Assembly (NCBI GenBank): GCA_032622095.1
Contig: CP136061.1
Coordinates: 96,345,345-96,409,344 of the forward strand
DNA length: 64,000 nucleotides
Origin: Siphonodentalium dalli
Taxonomy: Eukaryota; Mollusca; Scaphopoda; Gadilida; Siphonodentaliidae
Direction: 5' to 3'
Part shown: in pieces, positions 43,451-56,215 of the stretch
Layout of the letters: each line of letters starts with the position of its first letter
Position numbering within the stretch: the first letter of the stretch is position 1
Notes under the pieces: model-generated
Seen by the model: only the letters and a program-made list of their open reading frames with translations
Told to the model about the DNA's origin: nothing
Databases searched by the model: none
Program-made: the position numbers and the translations under genes

Positions 43451-44228
43451 GTTTGAAATGAAATTAATTTTATTTACACAATACAATCCATTTACTGAAA
43501 AGTGTTTGCTTTCCTTCTTTATCCTTCTATTGACTGCTCAGCATAAAATTAACGCCCCCCAGGTTGAGCTACAATGTCATTGACACTTTCATTTAGTTTA
43601 TCATGCCCAGGACCGTCGAATTGGGTTCGGGGTATATCGGCGAGAGCTCAGTCCGGACAAACATTACAACTTATAATTCTGGTGTGATTTATCGTTGAAA
43701 TGTGGTAGGCTGGTTCCTCAGTTTGAGGACAGGATACCCATATCCGCTACATATTTGGTCTTTTATTCTTACCATGTTGTTGAGCTTGATTTGACAAGTT
43801 GTTTATTGTCGCCGTTTCTATGTGATATACACAAGGCCCTTCTCGTTGATTTTCACCAGAGATGCGGATCTCGTTGGCATGAGGAAACATTACAAACAGT
43901 TAGCCTGGAACATTCTCTGAATTGAGCGTCGGGGACATGTGTAACTCCTAAAGTGCATTTTCTTTGTTTGTTGCTACATGTATACTACATTTTGGGGAGG
44001 TGGTTGGTCTCACGGTTGATGTTCTATACAATCTACATATATTTATTTTTTTCTATTTACAGGTAAGCACATACATTGCAGTCTACGTTGTTTATTGTCC
44101 TTTCCATGTTAGGTGAGTCTTGTCCCCTATTTATTTAGTATAACTGGTTCTCAAAACGGAAATTACAGTCCTAAAATAAATAGTAAAATTCATGAAAAGC
44201 CAAACATTTCGTTTCGCAAAAATAACAA
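43451..44228. other. No feature recognised
   Basis: AT-rich sequence with short open frames (for example 43695-43925) that carry no family motif. No repeat partner noticed elsewhere in the window. Confidence 0.45.
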
Positions 44229-45065
44229 CGATTAGAATTACTGAATACGGAGATATATGGATAATTAAGTGCTTTTAAATTTTCGGTTTGCACGATCTAC
44301 CAGATTAAGCACAAAGCGTACAATAATCTTCTATTCGATCGATCAATTGAGGATAGTTGTCCGAGGCTTGATAAGTCATGGTTGTTAAACATTAATTAAA
44401 ATTAAAAACTAAAATTAATTAACTGATTGTCTGCATTTTTAAATGAAGTTTTGGTAGAAACCTGAGAAATTAATATCTTATTCGTTGTGACGGTTATAGG
44501 ATATCACGGTTGCATTGAGGACGTGTGCACAAGTTGCTGACATAGTACTATAATTTCATGACATAGTACCATAAAAGTAGTCGTAACTCTATATGTGAGA
44601 TTTGTGAAAGCTCTCTAATAATTTTTCTCTCATAACTGTTTACTAATTCCCAAATGTAAATATACACTATTCGTAAATAACTATGGTACATGTAACTTAT
44701 ACATGGCTGACAAATATATTTTCCATTATCATCCGTATAAGTAAACAAGAATTCTAATCTAATCCGCGAACGTCCATTGGGTGGGAGACGAACCATGTGT
44801 ACCCTTTAGAATTACCGAATACTGAGATGCACGAATAATGGTACGCTGTGAGTTTTTCGGTTTGCACGATCTACAGATTAAGCACAACGCGTACAATAAT
44901 CTTCTATTCATTCAACCTGTATAGTGTATAGTTAGTTGTCCGAGGCTTGAAAGATGATGGCTGTATGAAACAACACATCTAAATGACTGAGTGTTTGTAT
45001 TTTTAAATGAAGTTGTTGGTAAAAACCAAAGAAATTTATACAGTGCATCAAGGTTACAGTTATAA
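44229..45065. repeat. Direct duplication, two diverged copies
   Basis: 44229-44510 and 44810-45065 share TTTTCGGTTTGCACGATCTA, GTACAATAATCTTCTATTC and TTGTCCGAGGCTTGA in the same order and orientation, with indels. About 300 bp of unrelated sequence separates them. Confidence 0.75.
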
Positions 45066-45095
45066 CTTGCGGATTATTTGATGAGAACGTGCGCA

Positions 45096-45434
45096 TACTA
45101 TGGCTGAAGGGGTCACTCTCACCAAAAAAGTGCTGAAGGGTACATAGGTTTTGAAAATGTGCTGAAGAGTACACATGTTTTGAATTGTCGTTCTAAATGA
45201 CGTTTAGTTTTCGTATCTGCCATGATTTTTGTTAGAGAATAATTGTTTATGTTACAATGAAAATTACAATTAACTGAAAACAAACTGCTAATGGGTGCCA
45301 TACTTTCAGAAACACAGTTTAAGTAACTGTTTTAGTGCCGACCACAAACCCTGTGTACCCTTTAGCACATTTTCAAACCCTGTGTACCCTTCAGCACTTG
45401 TTTTGGTGAGAGTAACCCCTTCAGCCATACTGTG
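45096..45434. mobile_element. Foldback element with GGCTGAAGGGGTCACTCTCA ends
   Basis: Left ATACTATGGCTGAAGGGGTC and right ACCCCTTCAGCCATACTGT pair. GTGCTGAAGGGTACA repeats twice inside the left arm and inverted twice inside the right arm. The arms are about 85 bp. Confidence 0.85.
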
Positions 45435-45639
45435 ATGGCGTAGTACCACACACGTAGTCGTATCTCTACCGTAAGTCTTGGGAAATCTCCCTAGACTAGA
45501 TCGAGTCATACTGTTATACATGTGGTGTGTTATGTCTTCGCGGCATGCCAACCTAGTGGTTCTCTCGTGCAGGGAAGTGGCGACAGTGTGGATGGGTGAT
45601 TTTTGTTTCTTTAAAAAATGTCATGGATATGCGACAATT

Positions 45640-45829
45640 TCCCACAGGGAGCCTCGCATATATACGACAATACATTGGCCAAACAATATTTACCTTGTCC
45701 TTATATTTTAAGCCAGTACATTATCTTTTATATGCGAGGCTCCCTATGTGAGACTCGCATATATAAGAGAATGCACTGGCACGGGATCTTTAATGTTGTA
45801 CCAGCACAGCTCCCATCATGAAAGGGTTA
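45640..45829 (-). mobile_element. Old TTAA-type MITE of the CATGATGGGAGCTG subfamily
   Basis: Two diverged hairpins (centres CCCACAGGGAGCC... and GCTCCCTATGTGAG) with CGCATATATA arms. It ends TCCCATCATGAAAGGGTTAA. It links the 69-bp hairpin to the terminus seen at 1796. Confidence 0.7.
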
Positions 45830-45876
45830 AAAATGTCATGGATATGCGTCAATTTCCTAAAGTTTGAATATTTCCG

Positions 45877-46326
45877 ACGGGGACGTGGTGACAGGGTGTT
45901 TATGATGGTTCTCATCCACACCCCACCCCAACTTTGGCCATCAGTTGGAAATTGTACACCACATACAAGTATAGATTGTATAATTGTTCTCACTGTTTGA
46001 TTAACCCACCAATAATTAGTGGGGAATTTCTTGTTTTAGACCAACATTAGCATATTTGTTTTATATATTTAGTCCAAATTTTGGTGTGAACTTGCTATCA
46101 GTTGGACATATTCCAACGTTAAAGGGTGTCAGGTTGGAAATTTTCAATAGCTGGAAAGTTTTAGGTACCAGTTGGATAATTCGAATCCATGCAAAGCGGA
46201 GGTGAAAATGTTATTTTACAACATAGGAGTTTGGTCAGGTTTAACGGGAGTGTTCCGTTTGGAATTTTAAAGGTGGACACCCCCTCCCCCACAACCACCA
46301 TCGGAGACCTTCTAGCCACGTCTCTG
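45877..46326 (-). mobile_element. Short inverse copy of the CAGGGATGTG (hAT-like) family
   Basis: Right end reads inward CAGAGACGTGGCTAGAAGG; left end CGGGGACGTGGTGACAGGG. It shares the CACACCCCACCCCAACTTTG and GGTGTCCACCT segments with 54828-55959 but lacks most of the middle. Confidence 0.6.
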
Positions 46327-49300
46327 CTCGCATGACTTCTACAACTAAACATGTGAACCGAGTTGAATTATATGGAATTGGGAAACGAATTGGCATGATC
46401 ATGTTTTCAGAAGTAACAGTCACCATCTGCTCGAGGAGGAATGGCAGGTAAAACATAACAGCTGCTTAATCTGTGCCGTCTATTCTAATCTTACATCAAA
46501 CGTACCGTCGGTGGAACATTCGCCGGTGGATTAGCTTGTTTTCACGTTGATCATTCCTGTGCCATCTAAGCGGCCAAATTATGTGACACAGTGGGCACGT
46601 GATAGTTCTGTGGAAGTTATATGCACCTTATCGATGCACTCGTTTCGGGATAATTCGAATGTTGATATAAATATATCCAGATGTATACAATTCCATGTTA
46701 TCTCGGCCATGTGCAGTCGGTGCTTATGTTGCGTTCAGATGCTAACCATGTTATCAGGGCCATAAGTTGTGTGTGTGTGTGGGGGGGGGGGGTCATTTCG
46801 ACAATCGCTGTTTGAGCGATAGGAAACCTGTTAGTTAAAGGTTTAGACATTTTGGAATGTGGCGACTGTAAAAGCATAAGCATATACATGTATCAATTAA
46901 GTATACAGAGTATATGTTTTATGTGTTATGTGTTATGCCAATATGGTAAAGGTGATGTCAGACCTGATAACTTAGGACAAGGTGCGCAAGCACCACACCG
47001 GCACACCGAGCAGGCAGATAAAACCAGCGTGATGGGTCGACTGGTAACCGAAAGGCGTGAACCCGAGGATATCTACAGTCTACGCTTGATTATTCATCGG
47101 ATATGTAAATGTGTAACTACGCAATAAAAGTATAAGGCATATACATGTAAATATTAATTATAGAGTAGTTACATACCCGTATACGGTTATCGTCTCCCGT
47201 TGGAGAAATTTTGGAAATGTTTTCATCGGAACCACCACAATAAATACTAGTAATCCATCCACCGTCGATACTAATTCTATCATATTAACTGAATACTGAT
47301 AGAGGTGATAACAGATCCAAAAACTTATAAAACACCACTAATACAAGTATACCGTAAAAGTTTCCTGAAATGAAATATCTTTCAACTTTCTTGATGAATT
47401 AAAAAGTGACTTGGCAACACTTTTGCCAAATGAAAATAGTTTTTGTCAGATGTGAATTAGTTTTGCCATTGGCAAATTTAGTAAGTGGCAGCGCGATCCC
47501 TGTCGTGAATTATTCGACATTTATCTTTAGTATGTCCAATAATAGACACCTTTCGCATAATGAACTACGACATATAACTATTACGAATAGGGTACTACGT
47601 CACTATAATTTGTGTCGTTTTCCCCTATCCGTTGTCACGATTACGGTTTTGGATTTTCTACAAAACTCACAAATAAACAATAAGTTCGCGATCGTTTCCC
47701 AGCTCTTTAATGTGGGAGATGACCCTGAGATTATGCCATTAAATTGTGATCGCCGTGTGGCCTTACTGTTTACCTATTAGTGATAATCAAATGGTTCGTC
47801 GTCGTCGTGAAACTCGAGAATCTTGCCAAACACAAAGCGCTAAGCTGTGACCTGATAACAACTTAATTAACTGCGAGTGGCAAACATGATAGTCTCCGAT
47901 TGTTTCACCAGCGGACTCGTCGTCGTCAATTCTTCGAAAAGGTTATTGGATCTTCCGAAAAATTTGCCATTTGTAAAATTAGCTATTCGTAATTTGTATA
48001 TGTCGTAGTTCATTGTGCTAATGGTGTATAATATACATGTAGCATCGGACAATTTGACAGTGACGTCGGGTAAGGATACACTACACCCTTCTAATATATT
48101 TGGTATGTTACGGGCCTGCATATTGCGCTAACGTTTTAGAGGGGCAGAAGCTGGTCGTCTGCGGATTCTATTGCTGACTTCGATTTACAAAATGCTACTT
48201 TGCGCAGGGGGGGGGGGGGGTGAACAAAAAAATTCCGGCACGTATGCCGGGGTGGATGGGTGGTCAAAGCCACCAACAAGCAATTTTTTCCGCAACTAAA
48301 AAAAAAATTCCTGCTTGTTTTTTTAGTGTTTTGGCAATGAGTTGGGGTTCAAACCCACTTTAAATGAGAGAAATAATGTAATTCTAACTGGTTAACTGAC
48401 TGCAGACAGTTATCTTGTTGTATTTTTTTGCAAATTTTGAAATCCAAGATGGCCGCTGGCCGAATGACCTCAAAATGACTCATTCCTATTTACATGTCCA
48501 TGTTAACATCCATGATAAATAGTATGCACAGAAATTCATATACAGCTGTTTACAATGAATTTCCCCCCGCAGATCTCTGTTTTAGTGTTAAAAGGGGGGT
48601 GTGTGTCAAAAAATGGTCGGAAAAAACTGCCGAAAACTGAAAAAAAATTGGCGGTGGGCTTGGTGGGTACAAAAAATGATCGAAAGGGAAAAAATACCAT
48701 ACGTGCCTGAATTTTTTTTTCCGACCCCCCCCCTGCTTTGCGGCGATATATCCCCAACCCGGACGTGGGTGCTAACTTTGAGATAAGGGATACTAGCCAA
48801 TTGTAAGAACTTCATTTTACGTCCGTATCAATCCTAGCCGAATTCCGAAATAATATCCCAAATTGACCTCGGTGAATTTTCCTATCGGTCGGAAAGAGTA
48901 ATGCACGTTTTATCGCTCGGTTCATTACCAAACAGCGATATAACCCGTCTATAATTCGAAGACTTTGCCGACTTGATCAGAAAGTATTATTTCATGTGTA
49001 TTACTGCTTTAATGTCGCTCGTGGAATAATCAGTCTCGATTGATTGCTTTGATGCGGACCTCACTAGTCGAGGTCGCCTTTGAGTCGAAAACTAAAGATA
49101 TATCCACGAGTCTTTCCGCAACGTTAACGTGCCATCACTGAAAAAATAATCCATCACTGGATATTGATTAACGCTCGTAAAAAAAATCCACCCAATCATT
49201 TGCTTTCCTAATTACCTAAATATACACCGATCCTTGAAATGAGGATTTCTTTGGTTCGATTATCTGCGAAGCGAAGAAAACCAACTGTTGGGAAATGGCA

Positions 49301-49339
49301 ACGAGACGTGATAATGCCGAGAATCATGAAAGCGACTGA
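46327..49339. other. Gene-free stretch with low-complexity runs
   Basis: Contains a GT/G run (46768-46793), G runs (48207-48221) and a pair of partly inverted segments around CATAATGAACTACGACATAT (47555-47640) and its inverse (47975-48040). The same motif recurs near 53725 and 58870. Open frames at 47406-47780 and 46852-47127 lack family features. Confidence 0.5.
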
Positions 49340-50406
49340 CAGGGACGTGGATATAGGGTCTCCGTTGCGGGGGGGGGGGTCCACCTTGGGAAATTCCAAC
49401 TGCACCCCCCCCCCTTGAATCAGAATTCAGAATTCAGACCAAACAAGTTTTGTATAATTCCATTTGGACCCCCCACTTGCACCTCGGTGCTCAGGCCTAA
49501 TATCCTATATATTCATAAACCATGGTTCTATATTCCTGGTATGAGAACATTCAGATATTTTAACCTGAAAAATTGCATAAATCATAACATCTCCAGACAA
49601 ATGCACACGGCTACGGACAAGCGACCAGGACACACTGGGCTGACCATGGTTGTTCGGTCCGGTCTGAGAAAATTTTGAAAACTATACAAGAAAATCGCAA
49701 ATCCTAGCATCTAGACTGGCATCAAGTTGCCTCAACTGAAGCTTCCCTATAGTGTTGGAAATTTCAAACGTCATACTCCCCCCTCAGGTTGGACATTTCT
49801 CCAACTGATGACCATTTCAGTCCACAAGTTTGACCAAATGTAGTAAAATATTGTTTTGTTAAACTAATTAGCATATTTTGTATTGGCCATGGGGGAGGGA
49901 CAAAGACACACCGGGCCGACCATGGTTCGGCCCGGTGTCCGAAAATTTTGAAATCTGAACAAGAAAATCGCAAAATCCTAGCATCTAGACTAACCTCAAG
50001 CCTTCATAGAGTTGGACATTTCAAACTTAGGTTGGAAAATTTCCAACTGATGACAATTCCAATGACAATGTTGACCAAATGTATGACAATATTGTTTTCT
50101 TAAATTAACTAACAGTTTTTGATTGGACACGGGGGAGGGACCAGGACACAAGCTTTCCAAGTGTTGGAAATTCCCAACCTGTCACCCCCCTAAGGTTGGA
50201 AAATTTCAAACTGATGACCATTTCAGTCAAAAATTTAGAAAAAAATAGGAAAATATGCAAAAACAATTATTCCCCCCCCCCGCAATAAATTGTTTGCAAA
50301 TCAAACTACAAGAACATTTTCAACCTATTGTTGGTGTGAAATTTCCAACTAATGTGTTGGCATGTATGAAATTTCCAACTGTTGAAAATTTTGACCAAAG
50401 TCTCTG
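49340..50406 (+). mobile_element. hAT-like non-autonomous element, copy with clipped right end
   Basis: Left end CAGGGACGTGGATATAGGG; the interior carries repeated GGTTGGAAA...TTTCCAAC palindromes and C runs. Right end is reduced to CTCTG. Flanks GCGACTGA (49332-49339) and GCGACTGG (50407-50414) give an 8-bp target duplication with one mismatch, as expected for hAT. Confidence 0.75.
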
Positions 50407-51001
50407 GCGACTGGCCTGCGATTGTAATACGTTCACTTTGCACGTCATCTCAACTTTACATGGCAGATAAAATATTCAAGCCTTCCGTTAAATGTTTTTG
50501 GAGTGAAAGGAATTTTCGCCACTAAAAGATTAAGGTTTCTTTTTCTAAATCATGTATAACAAAAAAGAACGTTGCTTAGTTCAACACGACCAAAACAATT
50601 ATGAACACAATACAAACAAAATTAACAGCCTATTTCCCTGGACCATAAACTCAATGTAAACCTATTGAACCTCAATGTGAACCTATTAGGAGGTTCATTG
50701 GGTTCAGTATGAAAGTACTTCAAAACGAAATAATTTCAATGGCACCATGTGAGTACTAGGTTATATGCAAGTCTATTTACCGTGACAAATATGTGTTCAC
50801 TGTGGCCCGCAATTCAATGGAATAATAGGTAATGTACGTACGGAATAATAGGCATTAGTTCACTGTGGGCTTATTTAAGAATCGAACACCTGCAATATGA
50901 ACATAATTATGTGATTACTTGTGGTCATTATGACGCTTTTTGCACGAGAAAAATTGTTGACGTGAACTTAATATGTAGGATTTATGTTATTAAGTTTTCA
51001 G

Positions 51002-52665
51002 TTCAATGATGAGTGTATACGCCTTTCTTCTCGTGCAGATAAGAAAAAAACTTCAATTTAACTGTTACCAGCTCAGGGAAACCAAGATAAACGGAAAGGG
51101 GCTCATTCGAGGAGATATAAGATAGGTTGAAAAATACAGAACGATTGATATAACGTTGATATATTGACTTCATATGCTCTGATAAATACATGCCAATGTC
51201 AAAGCCATTTTACAGCTGTTTTCGGTTTTACACAAACGTCAAATAAACGCTCTTTATTTCTACCATATCGGGAATAGACTAACACGGAACGATCTGTTCT
51301 GTTCCGTGTCGTGCAAATGGATGGTTTTGTTGTTGTATTTTGTATAACTTCAATGCGTCTTTCTGAGACACACAATGCTCTCAGACGTTCTGAGACACAC
51401 AATGCTCTCAGCGTTCTGAGACACACAATGCTCTCGTTCTGAGACACACAATGCTCTCACGTTCTGAGACACACAATGCTCTCAGCGTTCTGAGACGCAC
51501 AATGCTCTCATTCTGAGACACACAATGCCCTCGTTCTGAGACACACAATGCTCTGAGACACACAATGCTCTGTGACACACAATGCTCTCAGCGTTCTGAG
51601 ACACACAATGCTCTCAGCGTTCTGAGACACAATGCTCTCAGCGTTCTGAGACGCACAATGCTCTCAGCGTTCTGAGACACACAATGCTCTCAGCGTTCTG
51701 AGACACACAATGCTCTCAGACACACAATGCTCTCAGACACACAATGCTCTCAGACACACAATGCTCTCAGACACACAATGCTCTCACACACAATGCTCTC
51801 ACACAATGCTCCCAGACACACAATGCTCTCAGACACACAATGCTCTCAGACACACAATGCTCACAGACACACAATGCCTCTCAGACACACAATGCTCTCT
51901 CAGACACACAATGCTCTCACGTTCTGAGACACACAATGCTCTCTGAGACACACAATGCTCTCAGCGTTCTGAGACACACAATGCTCTCTGAGACACACAA
52001 TGTTCTCTGAGACACACAATGCTCTCTGAGACACACAATGCTCTCAGCGTTCTGAGACACACAATGCTCTCCGTTCTGAGACACATCATGCTCTCCGTTC
52101 TGAGACACATAATGCTCTCCGTTCTGAGACACACAATGCTCTCTGAGACACACAATGCTCTCTGAGACACACAATGCTCTCTGAGACACACAATGCTCTC
52201 AGCGTTCTGAGACACACAATGCTCTCCGTTCTGAGACACATAATGCTCTCCGTTCTGAGACACATAATGCTCTCCGTTCTGAGACACACAATGCTCTCTG
52301 AGACACACAATGCTCTCTGAGACACACAATGCTCTCTGAGACACACAATGCTCTCTGATACACACAATGCTCTCAGCGTTCTGGGACATACAATGCTCTC
52401 CGTTCTGAGACACATAATGCTCTCCGTTCTGAGACACATAATGCTCTCCGTTCTGAGACACATAATGCTCTCCGTTCTGAGACACATAATGCTCTCCGTT
52501 CTGAGACACATAATGCTCTCCGTTCTGAGACACATTATGCTCTCCGTTCTGAGACACACAATGCTCTCAGAAAGGTAGTTCGAGTATCTATCGACCTACA
52601 TCTATACCGGGAAAAATTCAAAAGCGAATATTATGTGTATTTTTTAGGGCAAACCGCCATGTGGC
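51002..52665 (+). repeat. Repeat family D, copy 2, swollen by a 1.2 kb minisatellite
   Basis: Flanks match 33087-33545 and 61905-62400. At the point where those copies read GCGTCTTTCTGGGACATATT, this copy has about 1.2 kb (51362-52572) of GAGACACACAATGCTCTC-type repeat with lengths of about 17 to 31 bp, depending on whether AGCGTTCT or CGTTCT is inserted. It then resumes with AGAAAGGTAGTTC. Confidence 0.88.
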
Positions 52666-52671
52666 GAACAA

Positions 52672-52765
52672 AATTACTTATTATTTATGTGGGCAGTAGT
52701 CTCTATACGGGCGCCTGCTGCGCATAAGATACTATGGGTGGCGGGATGGGGTGGTGGGTGGGAAC
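52672..52765 (+). repeat. Single unit of the 97-bp G-rich minisatellite
   Basis: Matches one unit of 34560-35036, including GGGTGGCGGGATGGGGTGGT. Sequence from 52766 to 53960 shows nothing else I can name. Confidence 0.85.
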
Positions 52766-53960
52766 TTATCCTTATTATTTACTTTATGGTTCTCATGATT
52801 TATCTTTGAATGGAAATATTGAAATAATTTCACAAGTCCAAAAGTCTATAATAATTGCAAATAGATTTGGTTACGATTGATGGAATGTAACCTTTTGCTA
52901 CATGCATGTACGAATACATGCAGCACTACACGGTATCATTATACGCATAGTGCAACCGAAGCCCTAATCAGCACAAACGTAAAATGGGCCCGGGGGACTG
53001 GTGGATCAGGCACAAACTATTATCATATATAATGACATACAATCATTCATATATCGGAAATGCATGGCCACAATAAGCCAAATCCATTTTCTCAAATGTG
53101 ATATTATATAACATATTATATATGAAATATGTATATTAGGAGGAATAAAATATTTTTACACTAAATCAAGTTAAGGGTATTCTATCTACATGCCTTGCAA
53201 TTTGTACAACGACCACTCGCTTCCATTATACTGATTATAATTATCTCAAGCAGGAACCATTTGGCCTTGAAATTGACGCTTTATTCATGGAACTCTCCGA
53301 AAGTGATCACAATTATTATATAAGGCAATTCATCAATCAGTTTCATCTCAATAGTGTTGTGCCCATTGTTGATCTCGAAGAGCACGGCTTTTCATAATTA
53401 GAGAGCTAGCCGAATTCAATCTTTATGCAGCACACACTTGCCTCGCACATCTCTGATGGTAAATTCTAGGTCAGTCGTGTTGCCTACAGGGATGTGACTC
53501 AGGTTTCACATCGCAGGAAAGAGACCTCGCAAGTTAAATTAGAATCACGGAATCACGGCGGGAAAGCCCTCCAGTGAGTTGCTTTAATTGTCACATATTA
53601 TTCCCAAGCATGATTCAAGCCTTTAATTCAAAAACAAATTTAAAGATGCCTCATCCACGTTGACACCATAATGTTGTCGTATTTGCGATCACTATGCCCG
53701 ACAATTAACACAGTTAGCGTAATGAACTACCGCTGATAATAATTACGGATATGGTACTACGTCACTAGCATCTGTTTTTTTTTCTTTCTACACGGGAAGG
53801 AGGCGAGCTCGCAAATATGAAATTATTGTCTCACATAAACCTTGTTATTTTTAATTGGGAATAAATAAATTATTACGGTTTCGAGAACCCAAGCATAGAC
53901 ACGCGAGATTTGTATGCAATCTTCGAGCCTACCGCTGACTATGGCATGTAAACAACATAC

Positions 53961-54335
53961 TTAAAGTTATGTGAAACACTCCGGTGGGGTGGTCAAATAG
54001 AAATGGAGAACAATCTTGCTCAAAGTTGTTATTTTTACGAATATTATTACAAAATTGACAACACACACAGCGATTCTTATATATTAATTGAATGCAATGA
54101 CTCTTAATGGGGAAATCATTTGTGTAAGTTTATCGCCGATTGTTGCGTCCCGAATCGAGATGTAAATATTTACAATGAATGTAGTTCAGAGATGTTTTCT
54201 ATGGAGTGGTATGGTCGATTTCTTTGAAATTTTCGGCGATGTTAGCAGAATGCTACATTCCCCAGGTTGGCATTGCACCTAAGTACTATCTTATCACTTT
54301 CACGTTCTCGAACAAATCCATAATATGTCTTTAAG
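53961..54335 (+). mobile_element. TTAAAG-ended repeat family, copy 2
   Basis: Starts TTAAAGTTATGTGAAACACT and ends ATATGTCTTTAA. Inverse of the copy at 28655-29018. Confidence 0.8.
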
Positions 54336-54355
54336 TACAAATTAATCACGTCGAA

Positions 54356-54535
54356 CATGATGATGATGATGATGATGAAGATGATGAAGATGATGATGAT
54401 GATGATAGTACAAATATGCACCTCTGCCATATGAAAATGGCAAGCCAGACAACAGTGGCCCCCTTTTGTAAATATATGTATATATGTTAATTATTTAATA
54501 CTCTGTATTCGCCACTTAATTGTGACATTGAGTGA
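54356..54535 (-). repeat. Inverse copy of the microsatellite-tailed repeat
   Basis: GATGATGATG run (54356-54408), then the inverse of the head at 20575-20700 (CCATATGAAAATGGCAAGCC). Confidence 0.8.
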
Positions 54536-54827
54536 AATAAACAATCAACAATCAACAGAACTATATCACCTTACAGTGAGTTGCAAACGGACTCGTCAAT
54601 TCTGTGAAAATGCTTCTTTTGTTTGGACCGTACGAAACATTTGCGACAACTACAAGCTATATATTCTTAATCATAAACGATTACGGTATGGTTTGCATGC
54701 ATTTCGTCGTAGAAAACGATATGATGGCAGAATATGAACGGAAAAATGCATGTAAAATGCATTTATATACTACAGCTAACTACGTGAGAAGTAATATCTC
54801 TGTAATTCTACCTGTAGCGATGCTACT

Positions 54828-55959
54828 CAGGGATGTGGCTAGAGGGTCTCCGTTGGGGGGTGTCCACCTTGGGAAATTCCAACTGCACCCTCCCCTTGAG
54901 TCGGAATCACACCAACACAACTTTTTGCATAATTCCATTTGCACCCCCCCCCCCCCTTGAATCATAATCACAGACCAAACACAAGTTTTGCATAATTCCA
55001 TTTGCACCCCCTTGCACATCAGTCCTCAGGCCTAATAGCCTATGTATTCATAAACTATGTTGTTCTATATGCCCGGTATTCAGATACTTTAACCTGAGAA
55101 TTGCATAAATCCTAACATCTAGTAGCCTATTCCAGACAAATGCACACGGCTACGGGTAAGACACCAGAACATTGTGTCCGTCCATGTTTGTTCAGCCCGG
55201 TGTGAGAAAATTTGGAAAACTATACAAGAAAATCGCAAATCCTAGCATCTAGACTGGCCTCAACTGAAGCTTCCCTAGTGTTGGAAATTTCAAACCTCAT
55301 ACTCCCTCTTAGGTTGGAAAATTCTCCAACTGATGACCATTTCAGTCCACAAGTTTGACCGAATGTACTAAACTATTGTTTTGTTAAACTAATTAGCAGT
55401 TTTGTATTGGTCACGGGGGAGGGACAGTGAGGCACCGGGCCGACCATGGTTCGGCCCGGTGTTCGAAAATTTTGAAATCTGAACAAGAAAATCGCAAAAT
55501 CCTAGCATCTAGACTAGCCTCAAGTCTTCTTAGAGTTGGGAATTTCAAACCTGACACCCCCCCCCCACTTAGGTTGAAAAATTTCCAAATGATGACAATT
55601 CCAATGACAATGTTGACCAAATGTATGACAATATTGTTTTCTTAAATTTAGTAGCAGTTTTGACTAGCCACGGGGGAGGACCAGGACACAAGCTTTCCAA
55701 GTGTTGGAAATTTCCAACCTGTCACCCCCCTAAGGTTGGAAAATTTCCAACTGATGACCATTTCAGTCCAAAATTTTGACAAAAAATAGGAAAATATTGG
55801 TCCAAAAACAATTAATTCCCCCCAATGAATTGTTTGAAAATCAAACGACAAGAACATTTTCAACCCATTGTTGGTGTGAAATGAAATTTCCAACTGTTGA
55901 AAATTTTGACCAAAGTTGAGGGGTGAGACACCCCACACCCCCCTCTAGGCACATCCCTG
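54828..55959 (+). mobile_element. hAT-like non-autonomous element, complete copy
   Basis: TIR CAGGGATGTGGCTAGAGGG, inverse CCCTCTAGGCACATCCCTG. Left flank ATGCTACT (54820-54827), right flank TTGCTACT (55962-55969). The neighbouring tandem unit at 56190-56210 shows the uninterrupted target. The interior has C runs and repeated GTTGGAAATTTCCAAC palindromes and no transposase frame. Confidence 0.8.
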
Positions 55960-55969
55960 GATTGCTACT

Positions 55970-56215
55970 GCACATGGAATTTGCCTGTAAATGCCAATCA
56001 ATTATCTCGCATGAATCAATAACACAGGTAGTTGAAATCAAATGTCAGTAGCACCGTTACAATTGGAATTATAGAATTCATACCTTTCATGTCATGTAGC
56101 GATGCTATCTGAATTTGCCTGTAAATACATGTAACATGCAATTATTTCCGAAGAATCAATCATACATTCGAAGGCAAATGCCAGTAGCACCGTTACACGT
56201 AGAACTACAAAAAGT
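55970..56215. repeat. Two-copy tandem repeat of about 125 bp
   Basis: GAATTTGCCTGTAAATGC and GTAGCACCGTTACA occur twice in order. The hAT-like element inserted into the first unit. 56216-57419 holds nothing I recognise. Confidence 0.65.

Noticed and set aside
47406-48121. Two opposing frames of 124 and 84 aa
   Set aside because: They fall in partly inverted repeat sequence around CATAATGAACTACGACATAT; no domain features.
51710-52578. Long repetitive frames such as CVSQNGEHYVSQNGEHYV
   Set aside because: Translation of the GAGACACACAATGCTCTC minisatellite; the frames end at its edges.
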